Assembly (NCBI RefSeq): GCF_017571525.1
Contig: NZ_JAGETY010000005.1
Span: 62,001 to 126,000 of the forward strand
Direction: 5' to 3'
DNA length: 64,000 bases
From: Hymenobacter sp. BT559
GTDB lineage: Bacteria; Bacteroidota; Bacteroidia; Cytophagales; Hymenobacteraceae
In this document: piece by piece, positions 54,157 through 62,298 of the stretch
Numbering within the stretch: position 1 is the first letter of the stretch
Layout of the letters: each line of letters starts with the position of its first letter
Translations under genes and position numbers: made by a program
Notes under the pieces: model-generated
Told to the model about the DNA's origin: nothing
Database searches by the model: none
The model's input: the letters and a program-made list of their open reading frames with translations, nothing else

Positions 54157-54900
54157 ATGCTGCGCCAACTTTCTTTGCTGTTGCTTTTCAGTGTTTTGCT
54201 AGCCCCCGCTGCCCATTCCCAGGCCTACGAGCCGGGGCAGAACTACGTGGTGCGCCAGGGCCAGCTGCCCTATGCCGGCCGCACTCAGTACAGCGTAAAC
54301 GTGGTGGTAGATGGCAACGAGGACAAGACCCGCGACTTCCTGCAAAGCTTTATGAAGGATACCTACCGCGTGCCCCTGAAAAGCGGGCTAGTGAACATGG
54401 TGACCAAGAAAAACGGCGTGCTTTCGGCCAAGCAGGTGGCCGGCACCAATATTTCAAGCCGGCCGGTCGACATCTACGCCGCCACCACGGCCCTCACCGA
54501 TTCGACCACCGAGGTGGCACTCTTCGGCGGCTTTGGCGAGAAAACGTTCTTCTCGCCCGACCTCACTACCACCGAGTTTAAGCGCCTGCAAGCCATGCTG
54601 GAGCGCTACGCGCCGGCCGCCCGCGTCAATGCCTTCCGCCAGCAGGTGCTCGAGGCCGAGGCCGAGGTAGCGGCTATCGACAAGGAGAAGGAGAAGATTA
54701 ACCACAATATGGACAACACCCGCGCCAATACCGCCGCCAACCTCCGGCGCATCGAGGAGCTGCTGCGCCAGAATAAAGCTAACGCCCAGAGCCTGAGCCA
54801 GGACAGCGTGCGGCTCATCAGCAACGGCCAGCTGCGCGAGGTGAAAAGCCAGGTAGTGGAGCGCCGCAAAACGCGCCTGGCCGGCGTTGTAGCCAAGTAA
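54157..54900 (+). CDS. Secreted coiled-coil protein of unknown function
   Basis: A 247-residue protein with a signal peptide (RQLSLLLLFSVLLAPAAHSQ). The first 120 mature residues form mixed strands (NYVVRQGQLPYAGRTQYSVN; FFSPDLTTTEFKRLQAMLER); the rest is a long helix, ARVNAFRQQVLEAEAEVAAI followed by more charged repeats, predicted to be a coiled coil. No named family recognised. It may be co-transcribed with the next gene, 19 bases away. Confidence 0.65.
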   Translation: MLRQLSLLLLFSVLLAPAAHSQAYEPGQNYVVRQGQLPYAGRTQYSVNVVVDGNEDKTRDFLQSFMKDTYRVPLKSGLVNMVTKKNGVLSAKQVAGTNISSRPVDIYAATTALTDSTTEVALFGGFGEKTFFSPDLTTTEFKRLQAMLERYAPAARVNAFRQQVLEAEAEVAAIDKEKEKINHNMDNTRANTAANLRRIEELLRQNKANAQSLSQDSVRLISNGQLREVKSQVVERRKTRLAGVVAK

Positions 54901-54919
54901 TTTCTGCTTTTTTGTTGCC

Positions 54920-55654
54920 ATGAGCCCGTCCGACCCGCATTCGTCTCTCGCCGCCCTGCGCCAGCTCAAGGAAATGCTGGATGCGGGCACCATCACCCCC
55001 CAGGAGTTTGAAACCCTCAAGCGCCAGGTGGTTTTTGGTGCCGAACCCGCTTTGCCCCTTACGCCGCCCACCGAGGGCCTAGCCGAGACGCCTACCTTCG
55101 CAGCGCCCGAAGCACCGGCCCCCGTGCCAGAGGCAACCATTGCCGCCTACGACACCGCCGCCCCCAATCCAGCCGAGCTGCCGCCTCCGCCGCCCGCTAG
55201 CCCCGACTGGCTGGCCGCTGCGGCTCCCCACCTCCCCATCACCAACGAGTCGGACCTGCCGCCCCTGGAGGAGCGCCGCAATCCCCTCAACCTGATATTC
55301 GCCATCGGCGGCTTGCTCGTTTTTCTGGGAGTGGTGGCTTACTTAATGATAGGCCGCCCCGCCCGGCCCGATGAGCACCTGACCAGCGGCACCCAGACCG
55401 CCGCCGACTCGACGGCCGCCGTGCCCGAGGTAGGCCCCCAGGCCGAGCAGCTCAACCTGCCGCCCGCCACCGCCCCCGATACCGTGCGTGAGGTGCCTCG
55501 TACCCAGCCTGCCCCCGCCCCGGCCGCTAGCCAGTTCAAGACTGATTCAGTGACTACGCCTGCCCCGGCCGCTAAGGCACCGGCCGCTGCCACTACCATC
55601 CCATCTGAAACGACTAGCAGTTCTGCCGATTCTGCTGCCATTAAAAAGCCGTAG
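54920..55654 (+). CDS. SHOCT-like membrane protein with Pro/Ala-rich linkers
   Basis: A 244-residue protein. The N-terminus LAALRQLKEMLDAGTITPQE, then FETLKRQV, matches the SHOCT motif, which is usually at a C-terminus. A Pro/Ala-rich linker, a single span at about residues 127-148 (IFAIGGLLVFLGVVAYLMIG) and a second Pro/Ala/Thr/Ser-rich tail follow. The tail probably lies in the periplasm. Function unknown. Confidence 0.68.
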   Translation: MSPSDPHSSLAALRQLKEMLDAGTITPQEFETLKRQVVFGAEPALPLTPPTEGLAETPTFAAPEAPAPVPEATIAAYDTAAPNPAELPPPPPASPDWLAAAAPHLPITNESDLPPLEERRNPLNLIFAIGGLLVFLGVVAYLMIGRPARPDEHLTSGTQTAADSTAAVPEVGPQAEQLNLPPATAPDTVREVPRTQPAPAPAASQFKTDSVTTPAPAAKAPAAATTIPSETTSSSADSAAIKKP

Positions 55655-55671
55655 TTGTGCCGCTAGCTTTT

Positions 55672-56700
55672 ATGCGTTGGCTGGGGCTAGCCACTTGCCT
55701 GCTGCTCAGTAGCTGCCTCGCCATCATTAAGCCCATTCACCGGTTCTCGGCCGAGAACGCTGGCCCCGCGCCCGACTACGCCGACAGCACGGCCTGGGCT
55801 GCGCTGCCCGGCCACTACACCGCCGCGCAGCTGCGCCCGCCCGGCCTGCCCCGGCCCGCGCCTACACCGGCCGATACAGTAGCCGACGTTTATATCCATC
55901 CCACCACCTACTTCTGGCGGCTAGGGTATTGGAATGCGCCCATGCGCCTTAAGCGCCTGCGCCGCTTCACCGACCGCACTTGCCTGCGCAACCAAGCCAG
56001 CCTGTTCTACGATGCTGGCCGGCTCTACGCCCCACGCTACCGCCAAGCCACGCTCTATAGCTTTTTTGCGCCCAAAGACCCGAATACCCAGCCCGCGCTC
56101 GACCTGGCGTATGCCGATGTGAAGGCGTCCTTCGAGTATTATCTCGCACACTACAACCACGGGCGGCCGTTCATCCTGGCAAGCCACAGCCAGGGTACCA
56201 CCCACGCCCAGCGCCTGCTGCACGAATTGGTTGATGAAAACCCAAAGCTGCGCAAACAGCTGATTGCCGCCTATTTAATTGGTCGTAAGGTGACGCCCCA
56301 CGAATACAAAAACCTGCCGCCCCTGCGCGACTCTCTGCAAACCGGCGGCATCATCGGCTGGAATACGGCTTCGTCTGGTACCGATTTTTTGCCCTACCAC
56401 GGCCTGCTCGTCACCAACCCCCTCACCTGGACACTCGACTCAGGCGCCGCGCCCGCTAGCCTCAACCGCGGCGGCGTGCCGCTCACCTTCAAGCGTATCG
56501 ACCCACACGTCACTGGTGCGCAAGCTCATCGCGGTTTGCTCTGGGCCGACGCCCAGCATCCGCCCGGCTACCGCCACCTGCACGTGCCCGGCGAAAAGGA
56601 CTTAAGCGCCTCCTACCACATCGTCGATTATAACCTCTTTTACCTCAACGTGCGCCAGAATGCGCGGGCTAGGGTGCGGGCGTGGGTGAGGGAGCGTTAG
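55672..56700 (+). CDS. DUF3089-family lipoprotein, alpha/beta-hydrolase-like
   Basis: A 342-residue protein. A lipobox is visible (LATCLLLSSC, Cys about 14). VADVYIHPTTYFW, LYAPRYRQATLYSFF, FILASHSQGTTHAQRLL and KVTPHEYKNLP match DUF3089; SHSQG contains the nucleophile-elbow Ser of an alpha/beta hydrolase. The ATG at 55672 gives a normal lipoprotein signal; a GTG at 55657 is in frame. Acts on an unknown substrate at the cell envelope. Confidence 0.85.
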   Translation: MRWLGLATCLLLSSCLAIIKPIHRFSAENAGPAPDYADSTAWAALPGHYTAAQLRPPGLPRPAPTPADTVADVYIHPTTYFWRLGYWNAPMRLKRLRRFTDRTCLRNQASLFYDAGRLYAPRYRQATLYSFFAPKDPNTQPALDLAYADVKASFEYYLAHYNHGRPFILASHSQGTTHAQRLLHELVDENPKLRKQLIAAYLIGRKVTPHEYKNLPPLRDSLQTGGIIGWNTASSGTDFLPYHGLLVTNPLTWTLDSGAAPASLNRGGVPLTFKRIDPHVTGAQAHRGLLWADAQHPPGYRHLHVPGEKDLSASYHIVDYNLFYLNVRQNARARVRAWVRER

Positions 56701-56705
56701 CCGCT

Positions 56706-56996
56706 TCAATCCTCTGCTAAGTCCCACTCAAACATTTTTCGGATGTTACTGAAACCAACTTCCGGATAATGGGCATCCCAACTAGCTATGCCTCTCCAAA
56801 AGGCTTCCTCATCGAAATTCACGAAATCGTTAGCCAATGATAGTGCGAAATTGTGAAGAGCATAAGCGACTAGTGCCGCGTAACGGCCAGTAGCAATCGC
56901 GCTAGTATCATTAGGTATTTCGGGGGCTTTGATTCCTATCAGAAAATTGTATAGGATTTTCCGATAGGCAACCTTACGTTTTTCATCTATAGCCAC
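56706..56996 (-). CDS. Hypothetical protein, 96 residues
   Basis: A soluble protein. IDEKRKVAYRKILYNFLIGI, AALVAYALHNFALSLANDFV and FWRGIASWDAHYPEVGFSNI; no recognised family. It lies on the minus strand just 5 bases from the stop of the DUF3089 gene, downstream of the tsf operon's terminator. Its codon use is somewhat more AT-rich than its neighbours, which may point to recent gain. Confidence 0.55.
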   Translation of the reverse strand: MAIDEKRKVAYRKILYNFLIGIKAPEIPNDTSAIATGRYAALVAYALHNFALSLANDFVNFDEEAFWRGIASWDAHYPEVGFSNIRKMFEWDLAED

Positions 56997-57002
56997 AAAT
57001 AA

Positions 57003-57033
57003 AAAGCCCGCTGGCGCATTGCCAGCGGGCTTT
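57003..57033 (-). terminator. Bidirectional hairpin terminator of the tsf operon
   Basis: AAAGCCCGCTGGC (57003-57015) pairs perfectly with GCCAGCGGGCTTT (57021-57033), loop of five. T-runs on both strands. Ends transcription from rplM-rpsI-rpsB-tsf before the small hypothetical gene. Confidence 0.9.
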
Positions 57034-57062
57034 CTTTTGCTAACGCGAGGTCAGGCTACAAG

Positions 57063-57899
57063 TTACGCGCCGATGGCCACGCGCTTGAAGTCCGATACCG
57101 TCATGCCTTTCGACTCTTTGTCGAGCAACTGGGCGATGGTCAGCGAGTTGTCTTTTACAAATTCCTGGTTCAGCAGGGTGTTCTCCTTGTAGAATTTGTT
57201 GAGTTTGCCCTGAGCGATTTTCTCCAGCATAGCCTCGGGCTTGCCTTCAGCGCGCGCTTGCTCTTTGCCGATTTCGATTTCGCGCTCTACCGTAGCCGAG
57301 TCCACACCATCTTTGTCAACGGCAACGGGCTTCATGGCTACGATTTGCATAGCTACGTCGCGGCCGATAGCGGCTACGTCGGCGCTGCCCACGTTCTTCA
57401 GGCCTACGAGTACACCCTTCTTGTTGTCCGAGTGGATGTACGAAGCCACTTTCTCAGCGGTGAGGGTGGTATAGGTGAGGTCGAGCTTCTCGCCAATTTT
57501 ACCGGTCAGCTCCGTGATGTGCTCCTGTACGGTGCGGCCATCAGCTTCTTTGGCAGCCAGCAGGTCCTCCTTGGTGCCCACGTTCGTTTTCACGGCCGTG
57601 TCCAGGATTTGCTGTACCAGCATACGGAAGTCAGCTACTTTAGCTACTGACTCAGTTTCGCAGGCTAGGGCTACCAGCTTGCCGTTGGTGCCATCGGCGC
57701 TCACGTTTACCAGCACGAGGCCTTCCGAGGTAGCATTGTCAGCGCGCTTGTCAGCGATTTTCTGACCCTGCTTGCGCAGGATGTCGCGGGCGGCTTCGAA
57801 GTCGCCATTAGCCTCGGTCAGGGCTTTTTTGCAATCCATCATGCCCGCGCCGGTCATGGTGCGGAGCTTGTTTACGTCTGCGGCGGTGATAGCGGCCAT
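57063..57899 (-). CDS. tsf: Elongation factor Ts
   Basis: A 278-residue protein. VNKLRTMTGAGMMDCKKAL at the N-terminus (with the TDVP-like core), MEKIAQGKLNKFYKENTLLN near the C-terminus and DNSLTIAQLLDKESKGM are family hallmarks. It is the nucleotide exchange factor for EF-Tu. Last gene of the minus-strand operon, separated from rpsB by a terminator-like hairpin and two palindromes. Confidence 0.98.
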   Translation of the reverse strand: MAAITAADVNKLRTMTGAGMMDCKKALTEANGDFEAARDILRKQGQKIADKRADNATSEGLVLVNVSADGTNGKLVALACETESVAKVADFRMLVQQILDTAVKTNVGTKEDLLAAKEADGRTVQEHITELTGKIGEKLDLTYTTLTAEKVASYIHSDNKKGVLVGLKNVGSADVAAIGRDVAMQIVAMKPVAVDKDGVDSATVEREIEIGKEQARAEGKPEAMLEKIAQGKLNKFYKENTLLNQEFVKDNSLTIAQLLDKESKGMTVSDFKRVAIGA

Positions 57900-57907
57900 A
57901 GTTGTAG

Positions 57908-57983
57908 CGCGGACTTTTAGTCCGCGAATTGGGGGTAAGAAGGATTTTTACGTTTAGTGTCGCGGACTAAAAGTCCGCGACAC
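57908..57983. repeat. Two CGCGGACT palindromes in the rpsB-tsf gap
   Basis: CGCGGACT-TTT-AGTCCGCG at 57908-57926 and GTGTCGCGGACT-AAA-AGTCCGCGACAC at 57957-57983. The two share the same core in opposite orientation, 30 bases apart, so together they could form a longer cruciform or mark the two ends of a small repeat unit. Type of dispersed intergenic palindrome. Confidence 0.75.
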
Positions 57984-57987
57984 ATAG

Positions 57988-58030
57988 AAAAAGGGAACCG
58001 CCAAGCACTTGCCTCGACCGTTCCCTTTTT
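57988..58030 (-). terminator. Terminator-like hairpin between rpsB and tsf
   Basis: AAAAAGGGAAC (57988-57998) and GTTCCCTTTTT (58020-58030) form an 11-bp stem with T-runs on both strands. On the minus strand it lies after rpsB and before tsf, so it could lower tsf expression relative to rpsB. Confidence 0.7.
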
Positions 58031-58054
58031 CGTCAAGCTTTAAAAGCGAGCGGC

Positions 58055-58828
58055 TTAGCCTTCGTTGTCAGCTTCCGTCTTCTCCGCGATAGCGGCTTCG
58101 TCAGCCTCTTTGCGGTCAGCGTCTTCCTTGTCAACTTTACGCTCCGACAGGCCGTCTTCGATAGCCTTGCCAATCACGTTCATGATGAGCTGGATAGACT
58201 TCGAGGCGTCGTCGTTGGCCGGGATGGGGAACTGCACCAGCTCGGGGTTCGAGTTGGTATCTACGATAGCGAAAACCGGGATGCCCAGCTTCTGCGCTTC
58301 TTTCACGGCAATGTGCTCGCGCTTCACGTCTACCACAAACAGGGCAGCGGGCAGGCGGCTCAGGTCCGAGATACCACCCATTACACGCTCCAGCTTCTCG
58401 CGCTCACGATTCATCATGAGTTTCTCGCGCTTAGCTAGGGCCGCGTAAGCGGTGTTTTCTTTCACCATCTTGTCGATGGTAGCCATTTTCTTAAGCGACT
58501 TGCGGATGGTGGCGAAGTTCGTCAGCATCCCGCCCAGCCAACGGTCCGTTACGAAAGGCATCTTGAGGCGCTGCGCCTCGGTCTGCACAATCTCTTGGGC
58601 CTGCTTTTTGGTGGCTACGAACATGATTTTGCGGCCGCTCTTCGCGATGTTGCGAATAGCATTGGCGGCATAGTCAAGCGAAGCCAGCGTCTTGTTCAGG
58701 TCGATAATATGGATGCCGTTCTTCTCCATGAAGATGTACGGCGCCATTTTCGGGTCCCACTTGCGCGTAAGGTGACCAAAGTGGGCACCTGCGTCAAGCA
58801 GCTCTTTATAAGTGGTGGACTGAGCCAT
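58055..58828 (-). CDS. rpsB: 30S ribosomal protein S2
   Basis: A 257-residue protein. YKELLDAGAHFGHLTRKWDP and IHIIDLNKTLASLDYAANAI, TDRWLGGMLTNFATIRKSL, and VDVKREHIAVKEAQKLGIPV are typical. An acidic C-terminal tail follows. It binds at the 30S neck with S1. Confidence 0.98.
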   Translation of the reverse strand: MAQSTTYKELLDAGAHFGHLTRKWDPKMAPYIFMEKNGIHIIDLNKTLASLDYAANAIRNIAKSGRKIMFVATKKQAQEIVQTEAQRLKMPFVTDRWLGGMLTNFATIRKSLKKMATIDKMVKENTAYAALAKREKLMMNREREKLERVMGGISDLSRLPAALFVVDVKREHIAVKEAQKLGIPVFAIVDTNSNPELVQFPIPANDDASKSIQLIMNVIGKAIEDGLSERKVDKEDADRKEADEAAIAEKTEADNEG

Positions 58829-58849
58829 GATACTACTACGGTTAAACGA

Positions 58850-59236
58850 TTAGCGCTTAGAGAACTGGAACGAGCGACGAGCCTTGCGCTTGCCGAACTT
58901 CTTACGCTCCACCATGCGGGGGTCGCGCGTCATGAAGCCTTCCTTGCGCAGCGACGACTTCACTTCTGCGTTGTCGCTTACCAAAGCTTTCGAGATGGCG
59001 AGGCGGATGGCCTCAGCCTGGCCGGCGATGCCGCCGCCGCTCACGTTCACCTTGATGTCGTACTGGCCTACCTGCTCGAGGATAGCCAACGGCTGGTTCA
59101 CGATGTTCTCCAACAGTTCGTTGGCGAAGTAGGACTTCATGTCCCGGTTGTTGATAGTGATATTCCCTTGCCCGGCTTGCATGTACACGCGAGCCACCGA
59201 GGTTTTTCTTCTACCAGAGGTGTTAGTAGCTGCCAT
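58850..59236 (-). CDS. rpsI: 30S ribosomal protein S9
   Basis: A 128-residue protein: NTSGRRKTSVARVYMQAGQG, NVSGGGIAGQAEAIRLAISK and ending KARRSFQFSKR, whose last Arg reaches the P-site tRNA. Between rplM and rpsB, the standard order. Confidence 0.98.
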   Translation of the reverse strand: MAATNTSGRRKTSVARVYMQAGQGNITINNRDMKSYFANELLENIVNQPLAILEQVGQYDIKVNVSGGGIAGQAEAIRLAISKALVSDNAEVKSSLRKEGFMTRDPRMVERKKFGKRKARRSFQFSKR

Positions 59237-59281
59237 TTAGTGGAAAAATAATGCGGCCAAAATCGGCCGTAAAGCAATGAT

Positions 59282-59734
59282 TTACAGGTTTTTCAGCTCG
59301 TATACTTTGGGCTGCTGCGCCTCGTGGGGGTGTTCGCTGCCAGCGTATACGTAGAGGTTGCGGAACTGCTCGGCGCCAAGGCGGTTGCCTTGCAGCATGC
59401 CTTTTACGGCGTGTTCGATAGCCTTGCGCGAGTCGCGGTTCATCTGCTCGCGCAGGGTGCGCTGCTTCTGGCCGCCGGGGTAGCCCGAGTGGCTGATGTA
59501 CACCTTCTCGGTCAGTTTCTTGCCAGTCACACGCAGCTTGTCAGCGTTGATAACAATCACGTTATCACCACAGTCAGAGTTGGGAGTGAACGAAGGCTTG
59601 TGCTTGCCACGCAGTACGTTGGCAATTTGGCTGCACACGCGGCCCAGCGGGGCCACGCTGGCGTCGATGATAACCCAGGCTTTCTGGGCGTTGGCCTTGT
59701 TGACGTGGGTCGTCTTGAAGCTCAGGTGGTCCAT
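59282..59734 (-). CDS. rplM: 50S ribosomal protein L13
   Basis: A 150-residue protein. KAWVIIDASVAPLGRVCSQI, LRGKHKPSFTPNSDCGDNVI and HAVKGMLQGNRLG identify it. The frame opens at 59782, but the ATG at 59734 (MDHLSFKTTHVNKANAQKAW) is the family start. First gene of the minus-strand operon with a good promoter and a hairpin leader. Confidence 0.97.
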   Translation of the reverse strand: MDHLSFKTTHVNKANAQKAWVIIDASVAPLGRVCSQIANVLRGKHKPSFTPNSDCGDNVIVINADKLRVTGKKLTEKVYISHSGYPGGQKQRTLREQMNRDSRKAIEHAVKGMLQGNRLGAEQFRNLYVYAGSEHPHEAQQPKVYELKNL

Positions 59735-59775
59735 GCGGATTTGGTAAAAATTACCGGCTAAACAATTGACAATAA

Positions 59776-59798
59776 ACCCCAAGCCGTTCGAGCTTGGG
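59776..59798 (-). promoter_or_regulatory. rplM leader hairpin
   Basis: CCCCAAGC (59777-59784) and GCTTGGGG (59792-59799) form an 8-bp stem on the minus-strand RNA, with a T-run-poor tail. It lies between the rplM -7 box and the start codon, about 43 bases before the latter. It could be a regulatory leader. L13-leader families are known in Bacteroidota, but I cannot confirm a match. Confidence 0.5.
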
Positions 59799-59810
59799 GA
59801 AAAACGGACA

Positions 59811-59842
59811 CAAAGGTACGGGTTTTCTGACAGATAACCAAA
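59811..59842 (-). promoter_or_regulatory. Promoter of the rplM operon
   Basis: On the minus strand, TTTG (59842-59839) and TACCTTTG (59818-59811), 20-base spacer, the same geometry as the rpsL promoter. Transcription should start about 10 bases before the leader hairpin. Confidence 0.8.
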
Positions 59843-59998
59843 CTAGGGACAGGGATTAGTGCCAGTAATGATACTTATGGGAAAAGCAGTGTTGCCGACC
59901 AAAAGCTTAAACTCGGTTTCTGCCTTACGGATGAGGTCCTAGATAGACATGTACTTTTACGCCCTCTTTGAAATACCTATCGCCAAGAATGCAGACAA

Positions 59999-61462
59999 AT
60001 GAATTTCGCACTACTTGCCATTTCTAACAATACTAAGCGGCTAGCCCAATGCCTATTGCTCCTGGGAGTAGTAGTCTCAGTCAGCTTCGTGTTTATTACC
60101 AAAAACCCTTACGACACCGGCGATAGCATCATGCATTACTTGTATGCTCGCTTCGCCCCAAAACACCCCCTGAACCTGATGCATTCGTGGGCCAAGCCAC
60201 TCTTTACACTGCTAGCGATGGGGCCGGCGCAGCTTGGCTACCGGGGCATTATGTTGTGGCAGTGCGGCTTGGTGGCGGCTTCGGCGTGGCTCAGTTACCG
60301 AGTGGCCGAGCGCTTGGGCGTTCCTTATGCAGCGCTGGCAATTTTGCTATGCTACACGGCCCCCGATTATTTCCGCATTCAGTTCTCGGGGCTGACCGAG
60401 CCGCTGTTTGGGTTTGTGCTTATTGCGAGTGTAGCGCTGCTGGTAGCGCAGAAACCGGGGTGGTCGGCGGCACTGGTATCGTGGCTGCCCTTTGTGCGTT
60501 CCGAAGGCTTTATTCTGCTAGGGCTCTGGGTGGTATACTTAGTCTGGCAGCGTCAATGGCGAGCCTTGCCTGGGTTGCTATTAGGCTACGTGCTATATAG
60601 TATTGTGGGGGGCATTGTACTGGGGGACTTTGGTTGGGTTTTTGGGCGCAATGCCTACCCTACCATCTCGACCTATGGTCACGGGGACTGGAAGACATAT
60701 TTGGTTGGTTTGCTGTATCTTATGGGATGGATTATGGCAGTGCTGGTAGCGTTGGGCGGCGTGCAGTTAGTGTGGAGGGCTAGCCGTAAAGCCAGCTGGG
60801 CCGACTCTCTTTTCAGGGCTGAGCTACTGGTTGTGTACGGGGCGGTGGCCGTATTTGTAGCGGCTCACACGCTGTTTTGGGTCTTTGGCCTGTTCGGTTC
60901 GGCAGGCCTCACGCGAGTGTTAACGGTGTTAACTCCTTTGCTAGCCATTATTGCCCTGCGTGGGCTTAGCGGCTTGTTAGCGCTTGGGCACACGGTACAG
61001 GCGCAGCAGCGCATTGCGCTGGCGGTAGCAGGCCTTGCGGTGGCCTTTTTGTTCACGGGCCTGCGCATGGAAATGCAGTGGGTACGCGATTTTGGGTCGC
61101 CCGGCGATGTAACGCTGGCTGAACAAGCAGCTACCTGGTATCGGCAGCTGCCGGGCCCCAGGCGGCCCGTATCGCTAGAGAGTGCTGCTGCTGCTAGGGC
61201 GCTCGACCTCGATATGTTTGACTACCAAGCGCGTCCCCTGGCTTCCATCGGCGGCAAGCTTCAGCTAGAGCAACTGCCCGTGGGCACCCTCGTTTTCTGG
61301 GATAGCTGGTTTAGTCCTATGGAAGGTGGCTTGCCGCTCGACCGCCTGCAAAACGACGCGCACTTTCGGCAGCGCTGGGCGGGTAGCGCCTATGGGCATG
61401 CCAATGACCCCAACAGTGGCACATGCCAACTGATTGTGTTCGAGAAGGTAAAGCAATACTGA
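59999..61462 (+). CDS. Multi-spanning membrane protein of GT-C/ArnT-like type
   Basis: A 487-residue protein with about 10-12 spans. NPYDTGDSIMHYLYARFAP near residue 36 resembles the first luminal loop of GT-C glycosyltransferases, where an Asp (here in DTGDS) is often catalytic. Later LRMEMQWVRDF precedes a ~100-residue soluble C-terminal part. I infer a glycan- or lipid-linked sugar transferase role. No precise family is recognised, and the start is the ATG directly preceded by an AT-rich region. Confidence 0.62.
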   Translation: MNFALLAISNNTKRLAQCLLLLGVVVSVSFVFITKNPYDTGDSIMHYLYARFAPKHPLNLMHSWAKPLFTLLAMGPAQLGYRGIMLWQCGLVAASAWLSYRVAERLGVPYAALAILLCYTAPDYFRIQFSGLTEPLFGFVLIASVALLVAQKPGWSAALVSWLPFVRSEGFILLGLWVVYLVWQRQWRALPGLLLGYVLYSIVGGIVLGDFGWVFGRNAYPTISTYGHGDWKTYLVGLLYLMGWIMAVLVALGGVQLVWRASRKASWADSLFRAELLVVYGAVAVFVAAHTLFWVFGLFGSAGLTRVLTVLTPLLAIIALRGLSGLLALGHTVQAQQRIALAVAGLAVAFLFTGLRMEMQWVRDFGSPGDVTLAEQAATWYRQLPGPRRPVSLESAAAARALDLDMFDYQARPLASIGGKLQLEQLPVGTLVFWDSWFSPMEGGLPLDRLQNDAHFRQRWAGSAYGHANDPNSGTCQLIVFEKVKQY

Positions 61463-61478
61463 TAGCTTCTTGCCACCC

Positions 61479-62192
61479 CTAGCGATACTGCCGCAGCGTC
61501 TCAACGAGCACCCGGAAGTCTTTCGGATAAGGCGCATCAATCTTAATGGGCATGCCATCGAGCCCCGTAAAACCGAGCTCCTTGGCGTGTAACGCAAAGC
61601 GTTTGATGAACGGCTGCTCAGTTTCGCCCTCTTTCAGATTGAACTTCTTCTTGAGTGAGGAGAGAAAAAAATCTTCGCCGCCGTAGAGGTGGTCGCCCAC
61701 GATGGGCGTTTCGACATAGGCCAGGTGCAGGCGAATCTGGTGCATGCGGCCCGTCACGGGTTCGCACTGCACGAGGGCGTGCCGAGCGTAGGTTTCGAGC
61801 AATGTAAAGCGGGTTTCGGCGGGCTTGCCCTTGAAAGCCAGCCGCGCCTTGCCGCTCTTGGTGGTTTCGATATTGCGCTCTACCACAAACTTATCCAGCG
61901 GCGGGGCGCCCCAGGTCACGGCGTGGTAGACTTTATTTACCTCGCGGTTTTCAAACTGCATCGAGATGTGGCGGTAAGCCTCCGGATGCTTGGCCAATAC
62001 CAGCGCGCCGCTGGTGTCGCGGTCGAGGCGGTGGCCTACCTGGGCATCGTCTGCATATTCGCGGGCTAGCCGCAGCAGGCTGGCCGCTACGCCGATGCGC
62101 TCGTCGAGCGTGGAGAGAAACGGGGGCTTGTTGACGACAATATAATCGTCGTTCTCAAACAGAATGAGGTCTTGGAACTTGGGTGGCTTCAT
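61479..62192 (-). CDS. RluA-family pseudouridine synthase
   Basis: A 237-residue protein lacking an S4 domain. The catalytic motif is GHRLDRDTSGALVLAK, followed by AVTWGAPP-type text and the C-terminal block TGRMHQIRLHLAYVETPIVG with GDHLYGGED. It modifies uridines in rRNA or tRNA. The ATG at 62192 is chosen because the -7 element at 62208-62201 lies inside the longer frame from 62219. Confidence 0.93.
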   Translation of the reverse strand: MKPPKFQDLILFENDDYIVVNKPPFLSTLDERIGVAASLLRLAREYADDAQVGHRLDRDTSGALVLAKHPEAYRHISMQFENREVNKVYHAVTWGAPPLDKFVVERNIETTKSGKARLAFKGKPAETRFTLLETYARHALVQCEPVTGRMHQIRLHLAYVETPIVGDHLYGGEDFFLSSLKKKFNLKEGETEQPFIKRFALHAKELGFTGLDGMPIKIDAPYPKDFRVLVETLRQYR

Positions 62193-62200
62193 GCGAGGCA

Positions 62201-62208
62201 CAAAGGTA
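62201..62208 (-). promoter_or_regulatory. -7 element only 8 bases before the RluA-type start
   Basis: TACCTTTG on the minus strand (62208-62201), exact consensus, and the ATG follows 8 bases later. With the usual spacing of about 6-7 bases to the start of transcription, the mRNA would have little or no leader. Confidence 0.6.
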
Positions 62209-62216
62209 CGGCTTAG

Positions 62217-62298
62217 CAATGGGCGAATGAGTGAAGGCCCGAATGGGTGAATAAGCAGCCTTAGCTACCCATTCGGCCCTTCACTCATTCGCCCATTG
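62217..62298. repeat. 32-bp inverted repeat overlapping the kinase gene's 3' end
   Basis: The arms at 62217-62248 and 62267-62298 (starting CAATGGGCGAATGAGTGAAG) pair with a single C/C mismatch; the loop is 18 bases. The right arm encodes the last ten codons and part of the stop of the histidine kinase on the minus strand. Its loop and left arm lie between that stop and the RluA-type promoter. Confidence 0.88.
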
